From Rhizobium sp. AQ_MP (GTDB lineage: Bacteria > Pseudomonadota > Alphaproteobacteria > Rhizobiales > Rhizobiaceae): a DNA stretch of 64,000 bases. The translations under genes and the position numbers were made by a program. The notes under the pieces were generated by a model, which searched no databases, was not told the DNA's origin, and saw only the letters and a list, made by a program, of their open reading frames with translations. The stretch is from assembly GCF_014237835.1 (NCBI RefSeq), contig NZ_JACJVI010000017.1, positions 1 through 64,000 of the forward strand, in the 5' to 3' direction. This document shows, piece after piece, positions 1 through 8,332 of the stretch. Every line of letters starts with the position of its first letter. Position 1 is the first letter of the stretch.

Positions 1-533
1 AGCCGTCGGATTGCCGATTCGAAGCCGATGATCGGCGCATGCAAGGCGATCACCGGAGCCGGCATCGCCGCCGCGCGAACCAAGGAGGCCAGGGTCACAC
101 GGGTTCTCTCAATCGCCCGGGCAAGGACGATCGCCGCGATGATGTTACTGACGAGGGGTCCTTTGCCCGCTTGGCCAACGAGGCTCAGAGCATAGGCGCG
201 GTTCGCATGATCAGCGTCGGACAGACGCTCATTTTTGGAACCGGACTTCCGCCGAGATGCCGATCGTAGACCCGCGGGCACCGAAGTACCTTCGAACGCT
301 CCCGCCACTGGCTGCAGATAGTCGCCAAAGTGCCGCCGCACCCATGCCAAGTCCTTGTCCCGATCGCCGGTGAGGGACGAGGTGTCGAACACAGGCGTGT
401 AGCGCCGGGTCATGTGACCGTCGATTTCGATGGCCTTTACCCCCAGCAACCCGTTGCGCAGGGCGTTGCGCCTCGCCTCGCGTCGGGCAAGCTGTTCAAG
501 GCGATGAACAAACAGGCGGGCGATCTTACTCAT
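1..533 (-). CDS. Hypothetical protein, cut by left window edge
   Basis: An open frame starts at the ATG at 533 (MSKIARLFVHRLEQLARR) and runs without a stop to base 1, so the C-terminus is missing. The start overlaps the end of the upstream gene by 8 bases (gatGAGTAA region), which indicates translational coupling. The protein is basic and Arg-rich at its N-terminus, followed by a more hydrophobic Ala/Ile/Val-rich stretch in the last third. I do not recognise the family. Coupling to the next gene suggests both belong to one accessory operon running left out of the window. Confidence 0.6.
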   Translation of the reverse strand, partial: MSKIARLFVHRLEQLARREARRNALRNGLLGVKAIEIDGHMTRRYTPVFDTSSLTGDRDKDLAWVRRHFGDYLQPVAGAFEGTSVPAGLRSASRRKSGSKNERLSDADHANRAYALSLVGQAGKGPLVSNIIAAIVLARAIERTRVTLASLVRAAAMPAPVIALHAPIIGFESAIRR

Positions 534-987
534 CGATCTTGCCCTCCTCAGTCTCGGCAATAATTGCCAAGTCGGATCGGTTAAGGTCTCGCGCCCGCAA
601 CGCGCGTTTCCTGAGAGTGCCCGGCTCCGGCCGGGGACGCTCGCGAACCCTGCGACGCTCGCGCTGCACGGCGGTGTTGCGGCTGCGCTTGGCGAGCCAG
701 TCCAAGACCACCGCGCAAGCTGGGTCGCCCCGCTCGATATGGACCAGCAGGTGCGCCATCACGCGAGGCGGCACGATGCCGGTAAGTCCGTGTTGGGTTC
801 GAACGTGACCAAGTGCGAGGGCGATCGCGACGGCAGGATCATCTGCGGGCGATTGATGGGAGGGTGCGCTCCCGGTGCGGAGCAAGGCGTCGTGGGAGCG
901 GTGGCAATCGAGAGACGTCGGTCGTGTATTCGGCATGACCGCTTCGCAACGCATGCGCGGCCCCTCCGAATGGATGTCAGAAGACAT
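526..987 (-). CDS. Hypothetical accessory protein (153 aa)
   Basis: The start at 987 (MSSDIHSEGPRM) is chosen because AAGGAG lies just upstream; a longer frame to 1080 has no such site. The protein has a disordered N-terminal third, a central helical segment (PPRVMAHLLVHIERGDPA) and a very Arg-rich C-terminal third, so a nucleic-acid-associated role is possible but not shown. I recognise no family. It overlaps the start of the partial gene to its left. The 152 bases between it and the end of the 375-aa gene show nothing clear. Confidence 0.55.
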   Translation of the reverse strand: MSSDIHSEGPRMRCEAVMPNTRPTSLDCHRSHDALLRTGSAPSHQSPADDPAVAIALALGHVRTQHGLTGIVPPRVMAHLLVHIERGDPACAVVLDWLAKRSRNTAVQRERRRVRERPRPEPGTLRKRALRARDLNRSDLAIIAETEEGKIDE

Positions 988-1139
988 GGGAACTCCTTGG
1001 CCGGACCACATCGGGGCCCAGCGCAAACGTGGAATGGGGAACGGTGAGGAAAGCCGCGGGCGCAAAGCCATTGCGGCCAACGCCTGCAGCCCGACGGCAA
1101 GCGTCTGGCTACAGCGTTCAGATCATCGAGCGGTTTGGG

Positions 1140-2267
1140 TCAGTGCGTCCCAGGGCGTCTGGCATAGCCGATGCGGAAGAAGACCGGACGCGGCTCGTCA
1201 TCGTCTATTGTATCGGCCGGATCGAAGCGATCATCATCCCAAGGGTCGCGATCCAAATCTTCGTCAAACGATCGGGCCGCCATGTCTTCCTCAAATGTTC
1301 GGCTCGGACCGTTGAGGTTGATCCGAGGTGGCTTCGGCGCAATCAGCTCGGCTTCAGTGTCGGCTGCCGCTTCGGTGAACCGCTCGTCGACCCCAATCGC
1401 CTTGCGCGCTTCGACCTCAAGAAGCTGCTGCACTCGGGCACCGAAGCGGCGGCGTAGCTCGGCCATGCAAGCTGCGGCCCCGTCGATCTCCAGCAGGTCA
1501 TCGATTTCGGAGAGCGCCCAGATGCCCGCGGCATGATCGCTTGGTCGGCTGGCCCCATCGACGATTGCGACTTCGACCGCATCGACCATGAGGCGCTTCT
1601 GGTTTTTGTAAAGCCAGTCGGGCAACACCATCGCCGAAGCCATCATCTTCATCTTGAGTTCCTCGAGGCGGCTTGTGTCGCCGTAAGACGCGAGCGAGCG
1701 CTTGAGGTCGAGGATGTATGCGGTGTGTCGCGCGCGGTTCACGACGATAAGGTCGGGCGTGTAGCTGCCTTTTGCTGGCGACTCGCAATCGAGCTTGATG
1801 CCGTCGAGGCACGACCAATCATTGCCGGAGACAGCTTCAAGCGCTGCTTTGACCAGCGGCAGTTTGAGCGACTGCGTCAGCACCAGCACATTCGGGTTCG
1901 CTCTCGCTACCCGTTCAACTGCATACTCAAGAAGCTTCCCTTCCCTGAACGACACCGCCCGCACGAGAGAGGCGATGTGAACGTAGTGGCCCAAGATCTC
2001 ATCTTCGGTCGGTTCGCCGTCGGTGATCGCAGTGATGGCGCGATCGATGAGCACATCGAGATCGGCCTCAACGTCCTTGAAGCGGACGAGGTGCGGATGG
2101 CGGCGCAGCACGGCTGGCTCGCGGATCGGCGCGGCAACCACATTGCGGCCAAAGCCGAACGGGCGCAGGCGGGAGCCTGAACTGCCGAAGTTGAGCTCGG
2201 AATTGATCAGATTGGTGCTCGAACGGGGAACTTCCCCCATAGGGCCCGAGGAGGTAAACGTGGTCAT
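1140..2267 (-). CDS. Hypothetical protein with possible PD-(D/E)XK nuclease-like core
   Basis: This 375-aa protein starts at an ATG preceded by AAAGGAAT. The middle contains YTPDLIVV followed about 10 residues later by AYILDLKRS. That is the spacing and chemistry of a PD...(D/E)xK restriction-fold active site (PD, then DLK at the end of a beta strand). A preceding EGKLLEYAVERVA helix could supply the upstream Glu. The C-terminal 80 residues are acidic and low-complexity (DEDLDRDPWDDDRFDP), probably disordered. I infer a possible nuclease-fold protein; catalytic function is unproven. Neighbours are unknown accessory genes on the same strand. Confidence 0.55.
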   Translation of the reverse strand: MTTFTSSGPMGEVPRSSTNLINSELNFGSSGSRLRPFGFGRNVVAAPIREPAVLRRHPHLVRFKDVEADLDVLIDRAITAITDGEPTEDEILGHYVHIASLVRAVSFREGKLLEYAVERVARANPNVLVLTQSLKLPLVKAALEAVSGNDWSCLDGIKLDCESPAKGSYTPDLIVVNRARHTAYILDLKRSLASYGDTSRLEELKMKMMASAMVLPDWLYKNQKRLMVDAVEVAIVDGASRPSDHAAGIWALSEIDDLLEIDGAAACMAELRRRFGARVQQLLEVEARKAIGVDERFTEAAADTEAELIAPKPPRINLNGPSRTFEEDMAARSFDEDLDRDPWDDDRFDPADTIDDDEPRPVFFRIGYARRPGTH

Positions 2268-2528
2268 AGCCCGATTCCTTTCGCAAGAAGGCTGAGGGTT
2301 AGGCCCTTGTCGATGTTACGAGCATCGGCTAGGGCCGCTTGTCCCGGTCATCCGGAACGCGCTTACCCTGGCAGGACCCGAGGTCGGGCTCAAGGACCCT
2401 GGGGGCACAAAAAGAACAAAGCCGGTACAAGGTTAACGGTGGGCTCACAGCGTCCGGACAGCGATCGTATCCGATATCGCCGATCAGATTCCACCCTCAA
2501 TCAGGTCGGAACTGATCCCAGAATTGAA

Positions 2529-2551
2529 AAGGGCCGACAGGCGGCCCTTTC
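2529..2551 (-). terminator. Hairpin terminator downstream of the 389-aa gene
   Basis: A perfect 9-bp stem AAAGGGCCG / CGGCCCTTT with a 5-base loop lies 44 bases past the stop of the 2595-3764 gene. Read on the minus strand it ends in a short T run (TTT, then CAATTC), so it resembles a weak intrinsic terminator and could act in both directions. The rest of 2268-2594 holds the ribosome-binding site of the gene to its left and nothing else that I can identify. Confidence 0.6.
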
Positions 2552-2594
2552 GAGTTCGATGGTAAAATAGACAGTCACGCCTTCCGATCGGACC

Positions 2595-3764
2595 TCAGGC
2601 TGCTGATGCTGAGTCAAGTTTGGCTTCGCCGAGGACGGCAGGACGTGGACCGCGGGACTGTGGTTTGGCGAGGGCCTCCGTCAACGTTGGGATCGTATTT
2701 TTCTTTTCCGGGGCGGCAAGGTTCACCCTAGCGTCGATACCGACCCCGGCAAACATCGACTCCAAACCTTCCTTCAATGTCGGAAAGGTCTCGGCTTTCA
2801 GTTTTGATGCCTTCGCCAGCTTCGCCGTCGCTTTCTTGGCGGGCAGCACGTCAACGGAAGCCGCTTTAGCCTTCAATGCTCTCGACTCTGGCGGCTTCGG
2901 AGCCACCCAATTCAGGAGCGGGAGCACTTCGTTTTCCAACCACGCGCGAAGTCCCGCTTTGTCCGGCCAGGTGTCTTCGCCGCCCATGTTGTAAAGAAGA
3001 TCGCCGACTGCTGCCCATTTCGTGCGACTTGGAATCGAAGTGGCGTGAATGACGGATGCCGCGGTGGGGTTGGGGGTGACGAATTGGGCAAGGCTTTTCA
3101 GCTCCTCCCTCGCAAGCCGTGCAGTTAAAGCCGTTTTCCCAACAAGAGCCTTTTTAACGATGTTTTGCTTCGGCAGCGCTTCTTCAATGTGCGCACGAAT
3201 TTCATTCACGTGTGCGATGAATGACTTCATCCCTTCGCGGACCTTGAGCGCAACGATGGCCTTGAGACCGTCAGGACCGCCGACATCAAAGGGATCGACT
3301 TCCTCCTCCTGCTCGGCACCTTCATTGGACCCGGAAATAATTGCTGTTACGTCCTGGACCCTTAGACGGCCAGTATCCCGCGCCACGCCGATCGCTTGCT
3401 CGATCTGCTCGGGGTTTGCCGAACTCAGCTTGCCGACAACGGTTGGGCCGACGGCGAGCTCGACGAGAACCTCCTTGTACGCAACCAAGTTACGTGCCGT
3501 GGCGCGCAAGGTTCGGATGTGACGCGCTGTGTAGCCACACCGCTCGGCCGCCCATTGTTCTACGGTTCCATCCGGCAGCAGGGTGGCTGCCTGTTCGAGG
3601 TGCTCACCGAGTTCGAAGGTCTCTTCAGTGGAGCGTCGCGTCGCGCTGATGAGAAGAACTGCAGTGCTTTCGAGGCGGCTCTTGATGTCCTCGGGGACTC
3701 CATGGGCCTTATAGAACTGGTCTGCGGTGGGGGCGGGCGGCGGCGTCTTTGTAGTGTTGGTCAC
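2595..3764 (-). CDS. Hypothetical protein with DUF3102/ParB-like helical N-terminus
   Basis: The 389-aa protein has an N-terminal all-helical region, residues about 20-140, with a sequence of the type FELGEHLEQ...WAAERCGYTARHIRTLR. This is reminiscent of DUF3102/KorB-like regions that bind DNA in plasmid and phage proteins. The middle is charged and helical, and the C-terminal 100 residues are Lys/Ala-rich low complexity (KAKAASVDVLPAKKATAKL). A DNA-binding role is inferred only. It has its own promoter and a downstream hairpin, so it is probably monocistronic. Confidence 0.55.
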   Translation of the reverse strand: MTNTTKTPPPAPTADQFYKAHGVPEDIKSRLESTAVLLISATRRSTEETFELGEHLEQAATLLPDGTVEQWAAERCGYTARHIRTLRATARNLVAYKEVLVELAVGPTVVGKLSSANPEQIEQAIGVARDTGRLRVQDVTAIISGSNEGAEQEEEVDPFDVGGPDGLKAIVALKVREGMKSFIAHVNEIRAHIEEALPKQNIVKKALVGKTALTARLAREELKSLAQFVTPNPTAASVIHATSIPSRTKWAAVGDLLYNMGGEDTWPDKAGLRAWLENEVLPLLNWVAPKPPESRALKAKAASVDVLPAKKATAKLAKASKLKAETFPTLKEGLESMFAGVGIDARVNLAAPEKKNTIPTLTEALAKPQSRGPRPAVLGEAKLDSASAA

Positions 3765-3819
3765 GAGATAACTCCTGCGTTGTTTTCAAGTTGTAGACCG
3801 ATGTGAAGCCTACCCCTTA

Positions 3820-3847
3820 ATTATGAAGCAACTGGAAGTAATGTCAA
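3820..3847 (-). promoter_or_regulatory. Sigma-70-type promoter of the 389-aa gene
   Basis: On the minus strand a perfect -35 TTGACA (3847-3842) is followed after 16 bases by CATAAT (3825-3820), about 55 bases before the start of the 2595-3764 gene. A second TTGACA (3874-3869) lies upstream. The stretch 3820-3960 is strongly AT-rich compared with the rest of the window and contains no gene; 3765-4106 holds nothing else I can name. Confidence 0.65.
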
Positions 3848-4106
3848 ATCATTAACGACTAATTAAATTGTCAACAATTGGCGATTTGCTTAAATTATTA
3901 CTTAAGATAATTGAGAAAATGGGTCTATCCACAGGCTGAAACAACTTGTTACTTCGCCTTCATCCAAGTAAATTCCACCCCCCTTATTGGGTGTCGCAGA
4001 CCACCAAAACCGCCCTCGGAATCCTTCACTTGCGCTTCCCATGATCTGCGCGACCTGGTAGCCAAAAACAAACAGCGTGGAGTGCTCTGCGAGGGATCGG
4101 CGTGCG

Positions 4107-5042
4107 ATGGCAAAGGCAATTCTGACGACCAAGGTCGATCCGACTTATGACGACCTTCCGGAGCAGCGGTATCATTTCCCGCGCACCTATCTGCGGCAGG
4201 TGGAGGCCGCGCGCGGAGACTGGATCGTCTATTACGAGCCCAGGCGGCCGAGCGGCGATTTGATGAAGACCGGCGGCAGGCAGGCTTACTTCGCGACAGC
4301 CAGGATCATCGACATCATCGAGGACCCATCAAGGGCCGACCACTTCTACGCTCTGGTTGATGACTTTCTGCCTTTCGATCATGCCGTCCCCTTCAAGGAC
4401 GGGGCACACTACTATGAGAGCGGTCTGCAGAAAGACGACGGCTCGACGAACAAGGGGGCCTTCGGTCGCGCGGTCCGCAACATTTCCGACGCCGAATACG
4501 ACCTGATCCTCGCCGCTGGTTTCGCGCATGTGCTGGGCAAGCGGGATCGGGAACGTGCAGCACCGGATCCGGTCGAGGAGGCGCGGATTGGCTTTGGTCA
4601 TAACCCGCAAATGCCTTATGAGGCCGACAGCGTCGACCGACGGATCATCTCCCAAGTGGTGCAGCGGCCGTTCCGCGACCGGGCGTTTTCGGTGGCCATC
4701 AAGTCCGCATATCAGGACACCTGCGCCGTCACCGGCATCAAACTGATCAATGGTGGCGGGCGATCGGAGGTCCAGGCCGCGCACATTCGTCCGGTGGCCG
4801 ATGGCGGCCCGGACAGCGTCCGCAATGGCTTGGCTCTATCCGGAACCGTGCACTGGATGTTCGACCGCGGCCTGATCTCGGTCGACGATGACTATAGCCT
4901 CCTGATCGCGAGGGCCGGGGTTCCCGACACTGTGACACGGCTCATTAATCCGGAGCGACGCCTGCTTGTGCCGGCACGCGCCGATGAGCGACCGCATTCA
5001 CAGTTCCTGCAGTATCACCGCAGGGAGAGATTTAAGGGCTGA
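4107..5042 (+). CDS. HNH endonuclease with N-terminal PUA/EVE-like domain (candidate modification-dependent restriction enzyme)
   Basis: The start at 4107 (MAKAILTTKV) has GAGGGA upstream. Residues about 18-145 (RYHFPRTYLRQV, WIVYYEPRR, YFATARIIDI, FYALVDDFLPF) look like a PUA/EVE-type pseudo-barrel that reads modified bases. Residues 205-255 form an HNH_2-type nuclease: CAVTG, AAHIRPV (His226), GGPDS, NGLAL (Asn240), HWMFDRG (His249). The combination resembles type IV/McrA-like restriction enzymes that cleave DNA carrying modified bases. It stands alone on the plus strand, convergent with the type I restriction operon. The nuclease call is strong; the modification-reader call is inferred from pattern. 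Confidence 0.75.
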   Translation: MAKAILTTKVDPTYDDLPEQRYHFPRTYLRQVEAARGDWIVYYEPRRPSGDLMKTGGRQAYFATARIIDIIEDPSRADHFYALVDDFLPFDHAVPFKDGAHYYESGLQKDDGSTNKGAFGRAVRNISDAEYDLILAAGFAHVLGKRDRERAAPDPVEEARIGFGHNPQMPYEADSVDRRIISQVVQRPFRDRAFSVAIKSAYQDTCAVTGIKLINGGGRSEVQAAHIRPVADGGPDSVRNGLALSGTVHWMFDRGLISVDDDYSLLIARAGVPDTVTRLINPERRLLVPARADERPHSQFLQYHRRERFKG

Positions 5043-5131
5043 GAAGACGGAAATGATTTCCGACCTGGCTGCAACCAGTCCCACACTCGCTGAGACTAAT
5101 TCAGATCACTGAACGGGCTAATCCCGGCTTC

Positions 5132-6019
5132 TCATCCCTGCCGAAGGATGACTGCCAGTTTCGATAGGATTTCCGTTTCCGTAGGTCCACGAATGATCTC
5201 TCCGTTGCTGGGCAGCTTGTATTTCGAAAAATGCGCCAGGAGTGCCTGTTCTATCCGGCGGGCGTCATCTTCGCTTCCAGTCGCTTGACTGCAGGCAGGC
5301 TTCCAGGTGAGGCCAGTCACTTCCGAAGCCATGGGAGCCTGATAGGCGGCGCAACGGGCAGCAGGGTCGCTGGCATAACCGATCTTGAAGGCAAGGTCGC
5401 GACCTTGTCGATCCTTTAGCGCAAGGACGTAGACATACCAGATATCATGCTCGCCGAAGGCGCCGCTGAACGCGCCCTCGTGTTTGGGCGCCAGTTTGCT
5501 GTTCTTGTGGGCGACCAGACCGCGTCCGAGCAGTGTTCTCGGCTCAGCCAGCGAGACCGGGCGACGCGCGAGTGCTAGCAACGGAGCCGCTGTCTCCGGA
5601 TCGAGTTCGACGACGGTCGATTGTGCCCGCAGATGATGGGCGCCGGTCAGAGGGCCGACGAGGCTCGAGAAGGTATTCTCCGGTGACGTGATTTCCCAGA
5701 CCGATATCGGATGCAGCGCATAGGGGAACTCGCTTGCCGCACGCTCCGTGTTGCCGCTGGTGTCGATCTGGTCCATGTAATCGATCGTGTTCACTTCGAG
5801 AGATGAGACCTGATAGAGGCCAAGGACGCGGCCTTGGCTCTCTCGCTGTGTCGCCTCCCCCTTGGTGCCAACGGTGAAGACATAGTCACCTTCGGTCAGT
5901 GCCTTATTAGCCTGCGTGCGGGCGGCCTTGGAGCCGAAGGTCAACGGCCAGCACGGGTCGCCGGGCGGTCCCCATACATAGGTGAAAAAGACCTTCGGCA
6001 TCCGTCCCTGCCCGCTCAC
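5132..6019 (-). CDS. GIY-YIG/T5orf172-type nuclease with N-terminal EVE/PUA-like domain
   Basis: Last gene of the type I restriction operon. The GTG start at 6019 overlaps the previous stop (GTGA); an ATG at 6001 is an alternative. Residues about 8-155 (VFFTYVWGPPGDPCWPLTF, GDYVFTVGTKG, GRVLGLYQV) look like a base-reading pseudo-barrel. Residues 190-295 match the T5orf172/MUG113 branch of the GIY-YIG superfamily: YVYVL (195-199), KIGYASDP (212-219), Arg222, Glu257, His263, GE (273-274). A role as an accessory, modification-sensing nuclease working with the restriction complex is inferred. No catalytic residue appears missing. Confidence 0.65.
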   Translation of the reverse strand: MSGQGRMPKVFFTYVWGPPGDPCWPLTFGSKAARTQANKALTEGDYVFTVGTKGEATQRESQGRVLGLYQVSSLEVNTIDYMDQIDTSGNTERAASEFPYALHPISVWEITSPENTFSSLVGPLTGAHHLRAQSTVVELDPETAAPLLALARRPVSLAEPRTLLGRGLVAHKNSKLAPKHEGAFSGAFGEHDIWYVYVLALKDRQGRDLAFKIGYASDPAARCAAYQAPMASEVTGLTWKPACSQATGSEDDARRIEQALLAHFSKYKLPSNGEIIRGPTETEILSKLAVILRQG

Positions 6020-6504
6020 GTGTCAATGTCGTGTGATGCAGCCCACTCGAACACCCGCTGCTGCTGGTCTTTCAGAAAGGCTTTCTCATCGGCGACAGCG
6101 TATCCCAGGGAGCGCGCCGCCTCGCAGAAGCCCCTGAGGGTAGACGGCTCCATGTGGCCGTCGGCCAGGTTCTGCTGGTTGACGATGATGGCGCTGAGTA
6201 GCGGCCATCCCTTGCGATGCGCATATTCGATCAGGTCGCCCAGATGCTGGTTGGCGGCGTAACGTACCCTTGACCATTCAACCTCGCTTTCGTCCGCCAA
6301 CTGCTTGTAGGACAGGAACCGCCGCTCTTTCGCGGCCTTCAGAACAGCGCTGAATGTCTTCTCGAAATCCAGCCCGGCGCCTTTGCGGCGGGCCATTTCG
6401 GACAAAGCCTCGAGGAAATAGGGGTCGTCAACCCGCTGAAGCCTTTGATAGTTGGCGATCAGGTTGGCGAGTTGTTTGTCATCCCATTCACCGACGGGTC
6501 TCAT
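6016..6504 (-). CDS. Hypothetical 162-aa protein in the hsd operon
   Basis: This protein is coupled to both neighbours by 4-base overlaps (ATGA upstream, GTGA downstream). It is mostly helical. The segment FLSYKQLADESEVEWSRVRY followed by GWPLLSAIIVNQQNL (residues about 62-112) recalls the winged-helix DNA-binding part of alkyltransferase-like proteins, but I am not confident in that. No catalytic motif is visible. Its fixed position between a small possible DNA-binding protein and a nuclease implies a role in the restriction complex. Confidence 0.6.
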   Translation of the reverse strand: MRPVGEWDDKQLANLIANYQRLQRVDDPYFLEALSEMARRKGAGLDFEKTFSAVLKAAKERRFLSYKQLADESEVEWSRVRYAANQHLGDLIEYAHRKGWPLLSAIIVNQQNLADGHMEPSTLRGFCEAARSLGYAVADEKAFLKDQQQRVFEWAASHDIDT

Positions 6505-6860
6505 GCCGCTATCACCTTTCCCGCCGCCGTCTTCAGCGACAAGCGGAAATGGTAAGGAGTGACCTCCTCAAAGAGGACAATGTCGCCGGGCTTGGCACCA
6601 GTGCGGGCGAAGAACTCGCGGACGAAGTTCCGGTCCTGGAAGAATGTGCGCGGCCGACCCTTCTTGTCCGTGGGGACGAAAGTGTCCGTGCGCAAGGCGC
6701 CGAATTCCAGACGAACGCGGCGCGGCGCCGGGGTGTGAACGCTTGTGCCGCCGAAGACATCGGGAGGGAGTTTTCGGTAGAAAGGCGTGATGTAGATGTG
6801 CGGCCTCTTCCCCTCCAGCGTAAAATTGCCGGGGGTCAGAGTGCTCTCGTAAACCGTCAT
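6501..6860 (-). CDS. Small protein, possible B3/EcoRII-N-like DNA-binding pseudobarrel
   Basis: A 119-aa protein translated with a 4-base ATGA overlap after hsdS. It is predicted all-beta with one helix: YITPFYRKLPP, VRLEFGALRTDTFVPTD, RTFFQDRNFVREFFARTG, KPGDIVLFEEVTPYHFRL. The FxxRNFVREFF...GAKPGDIVLF pattern recalls B3-type DNA-binding domains of EcoRII-N and BfiI, which contact DNA through a pseudobarrel. I infer an auxiliary DNA-recognition subunit; the family assignment needs structural comparison. It is not part of canonical type I systems. Confidence 0.55.
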   Translation of the reverse strand: MTVYESTLTPGNFTLEGKRPHIYITPFYRKLPPDVFGGTSVHTPAPRRVRLEFGALRTDTFVPTDKKGRPRTFFQDRNFVREFFARTGAKPGDIVLFEEVTPYHFRLSLKTAAGKVIAA

Positions 6861-8332
6861 GCCTTCGCCCCCCGCCCCCGTTTGCCCTTCGGTGCCGCCT
6901 CGCGCTCGGCGCGGATGCGGGCGAGCAGGTGTTTGGCGGGTTCGTCGTTCTCGTCCTGAGGGACCAGTTCGCCGCGGAAGGCTTTGGCCAGGATCGCGTC
7001 ATCCAGCCGGCCCACCAGCTCCAGCGCGCGCTTTGCCTCTTTCGCCAGCCGGTCGATCTTGGCGAAGGCGGATTCGATGCGGCGGACAATTTCGTGTTGT
7101 TCTTCGAGGGGTGGCACCGGAAGGGGGCAGGTAGCGATGTCATCTCCGCTAATATGAGGCAGATCAGAGCCTGTTGCCCGGTGCAAACTATGAGCCAAGA
7201 ACACTTGGGAATTGAGAAACCACCAGAGAAAGTCCTGAGCAATGAATTCTGATGCACGAAAGCGGGTGACCCGCTGCACCAAGAGGCAGCCCGCATCTTG
7301 CTTCGCCACTCGCGCGACTTTGAGGCCAGTTGAGATCACCGGACGATCCATGGCCAACACAATGTCGTTCTCTTCAACCAAGTACCTCGCAAACTCTTGG
7401 GCGCGTAAGGCATCCAGGCACTTCAACTCAGACCAGTCTATCGCTTTCGGAGCAATATTTGCGCCGCGCAGAAGCTTCACACCATCGACACGGAACCATT
7501 CGCTCTTGAACGCGAACCCGACAGTCATGTCCGCACCGACCCCGATGACAGCATGAGCCCATGAGCCGGGAATGGCGGGAACGGCATTGAATTCTACTTG
7601 GTGGGTGTTGGTGCGTGCGCCCCTTCGAGAGGAAAGCGCTCGTTGCAGCGCCTTTGCCACAGCGAGCTTTTCCGAAGCCGAGAGTGCGACGCCACTGCTC
7701 TCTCTCCATGCCCGTGTCAACTCCCCGCTGAACGCCTTGCTGAGCACGGCCTGCTTGTAGCGGGAGACGAGGGTTTCGATGCGGGCGAGTTCGGTGCGGG
7801 CGCGGGCGGATTTCGCGTTCAGCGCATCCAGCTTGGCCACGATGCGCTTTTGCTCGGCCAGGGGTGGGAGGGGTAATGTAGTCCCCTCAAGGAACGGCTT
7901 GGGTACTCGACGCTGACCCACAGCACCCGTCATTGAGCGCTCTGCTACCTGTCTGTAGCTCCGCTGGCGTAAAAATCGCCAAATAAAGTCAGGCTCCACC
8001 GCGCCCTTAGAACGCAGAACATGAAACTCGGTTGAGCCACAAGCCATTCCATTTTCGAGGTCTCGGGCGACCGCGATCTTTCCATTTTCCATGCATGGAG
8101 TGATCTTGGCAAAGATCACATCGGCGTCGGCAAAATGCGTGTAGCCTTTCCAGACTTCCGAGAGTGGTCGAATGGCGGACCTGTCGACTATCGCTCCGGT
8201 CTCATCATCCACCGCAGGCATAGGAATAAAGCTGACCCTAGTCCCACGGTCTGTCTCCGGATCGTGCTTCGGATTGAACTCGCAGAGGTCTTCTAACGTC
8301 GCCTCAACCCACCCCCTCGGCAGCCCACTCAT
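6857..8332 (-). CDS. hsdS: Type I restriction-modification specificity subunit HsdS
   Basis: 491 aa, the target-recognition subunit of the HsdR2M2S complex. It has two variable target-recognition domains separated by conserved helical spacers. The central repeat is LPPLAEQKRIVAKLDAL...YKQAVLSKAFSGELT (about residues 155-210). The C-terminal repeat is VPPLEEQHEIVRRIESAF...LDDAILAKAFRGELV (about 400-465). Each TRD should specify half of a bipartite site. The start ATG overlaps the hsdM stop (ATGA), and the stop overlaps the next start. The length is normal for the EcoKI-type family. Confidence 0.95.
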   Translation of the reverse strand: MSGLPRGWVEATLEDLCEFNPKHDPETDRGTRVSFIPMPAVDDETGAIVDRSAIRPLSEVWKGYTHFADADVIFAKITPCMENGKIAVARDLENGMACGSTEFHVLRSKGAVEPDFIWRFLRQRSYRQVAERSMTGAVGQRRVPKPFLEGTTLPLPPLAEQKRIVAKLDALNAKSARARTELARIETLVSRYKQAVLSKAFSGELTRAWRESSGVALSASEKLAVAKALQRALSSRRGARTNTHQVEFNAVPAIPGSWAHAVIGVGADMTVGFAFKSEWFRVDGVKLLRGANIAPKAIDWSELKCLDALRAQEFARYLVEENDIVLAMDRPVISTGLKVARVAKQDAGCLLVQRVTRFRASEFIAQDFLWWFLNSQVFLAHSLHRATGSDLPHISGDDIATCPLPVPPLEEQHEIVRRIESAFAKIDRLAKEAKRALELVGRLDDAILAKAFRGELVPQDENDEPAKHLLARIRAEREAAPKGKRGRGAKA

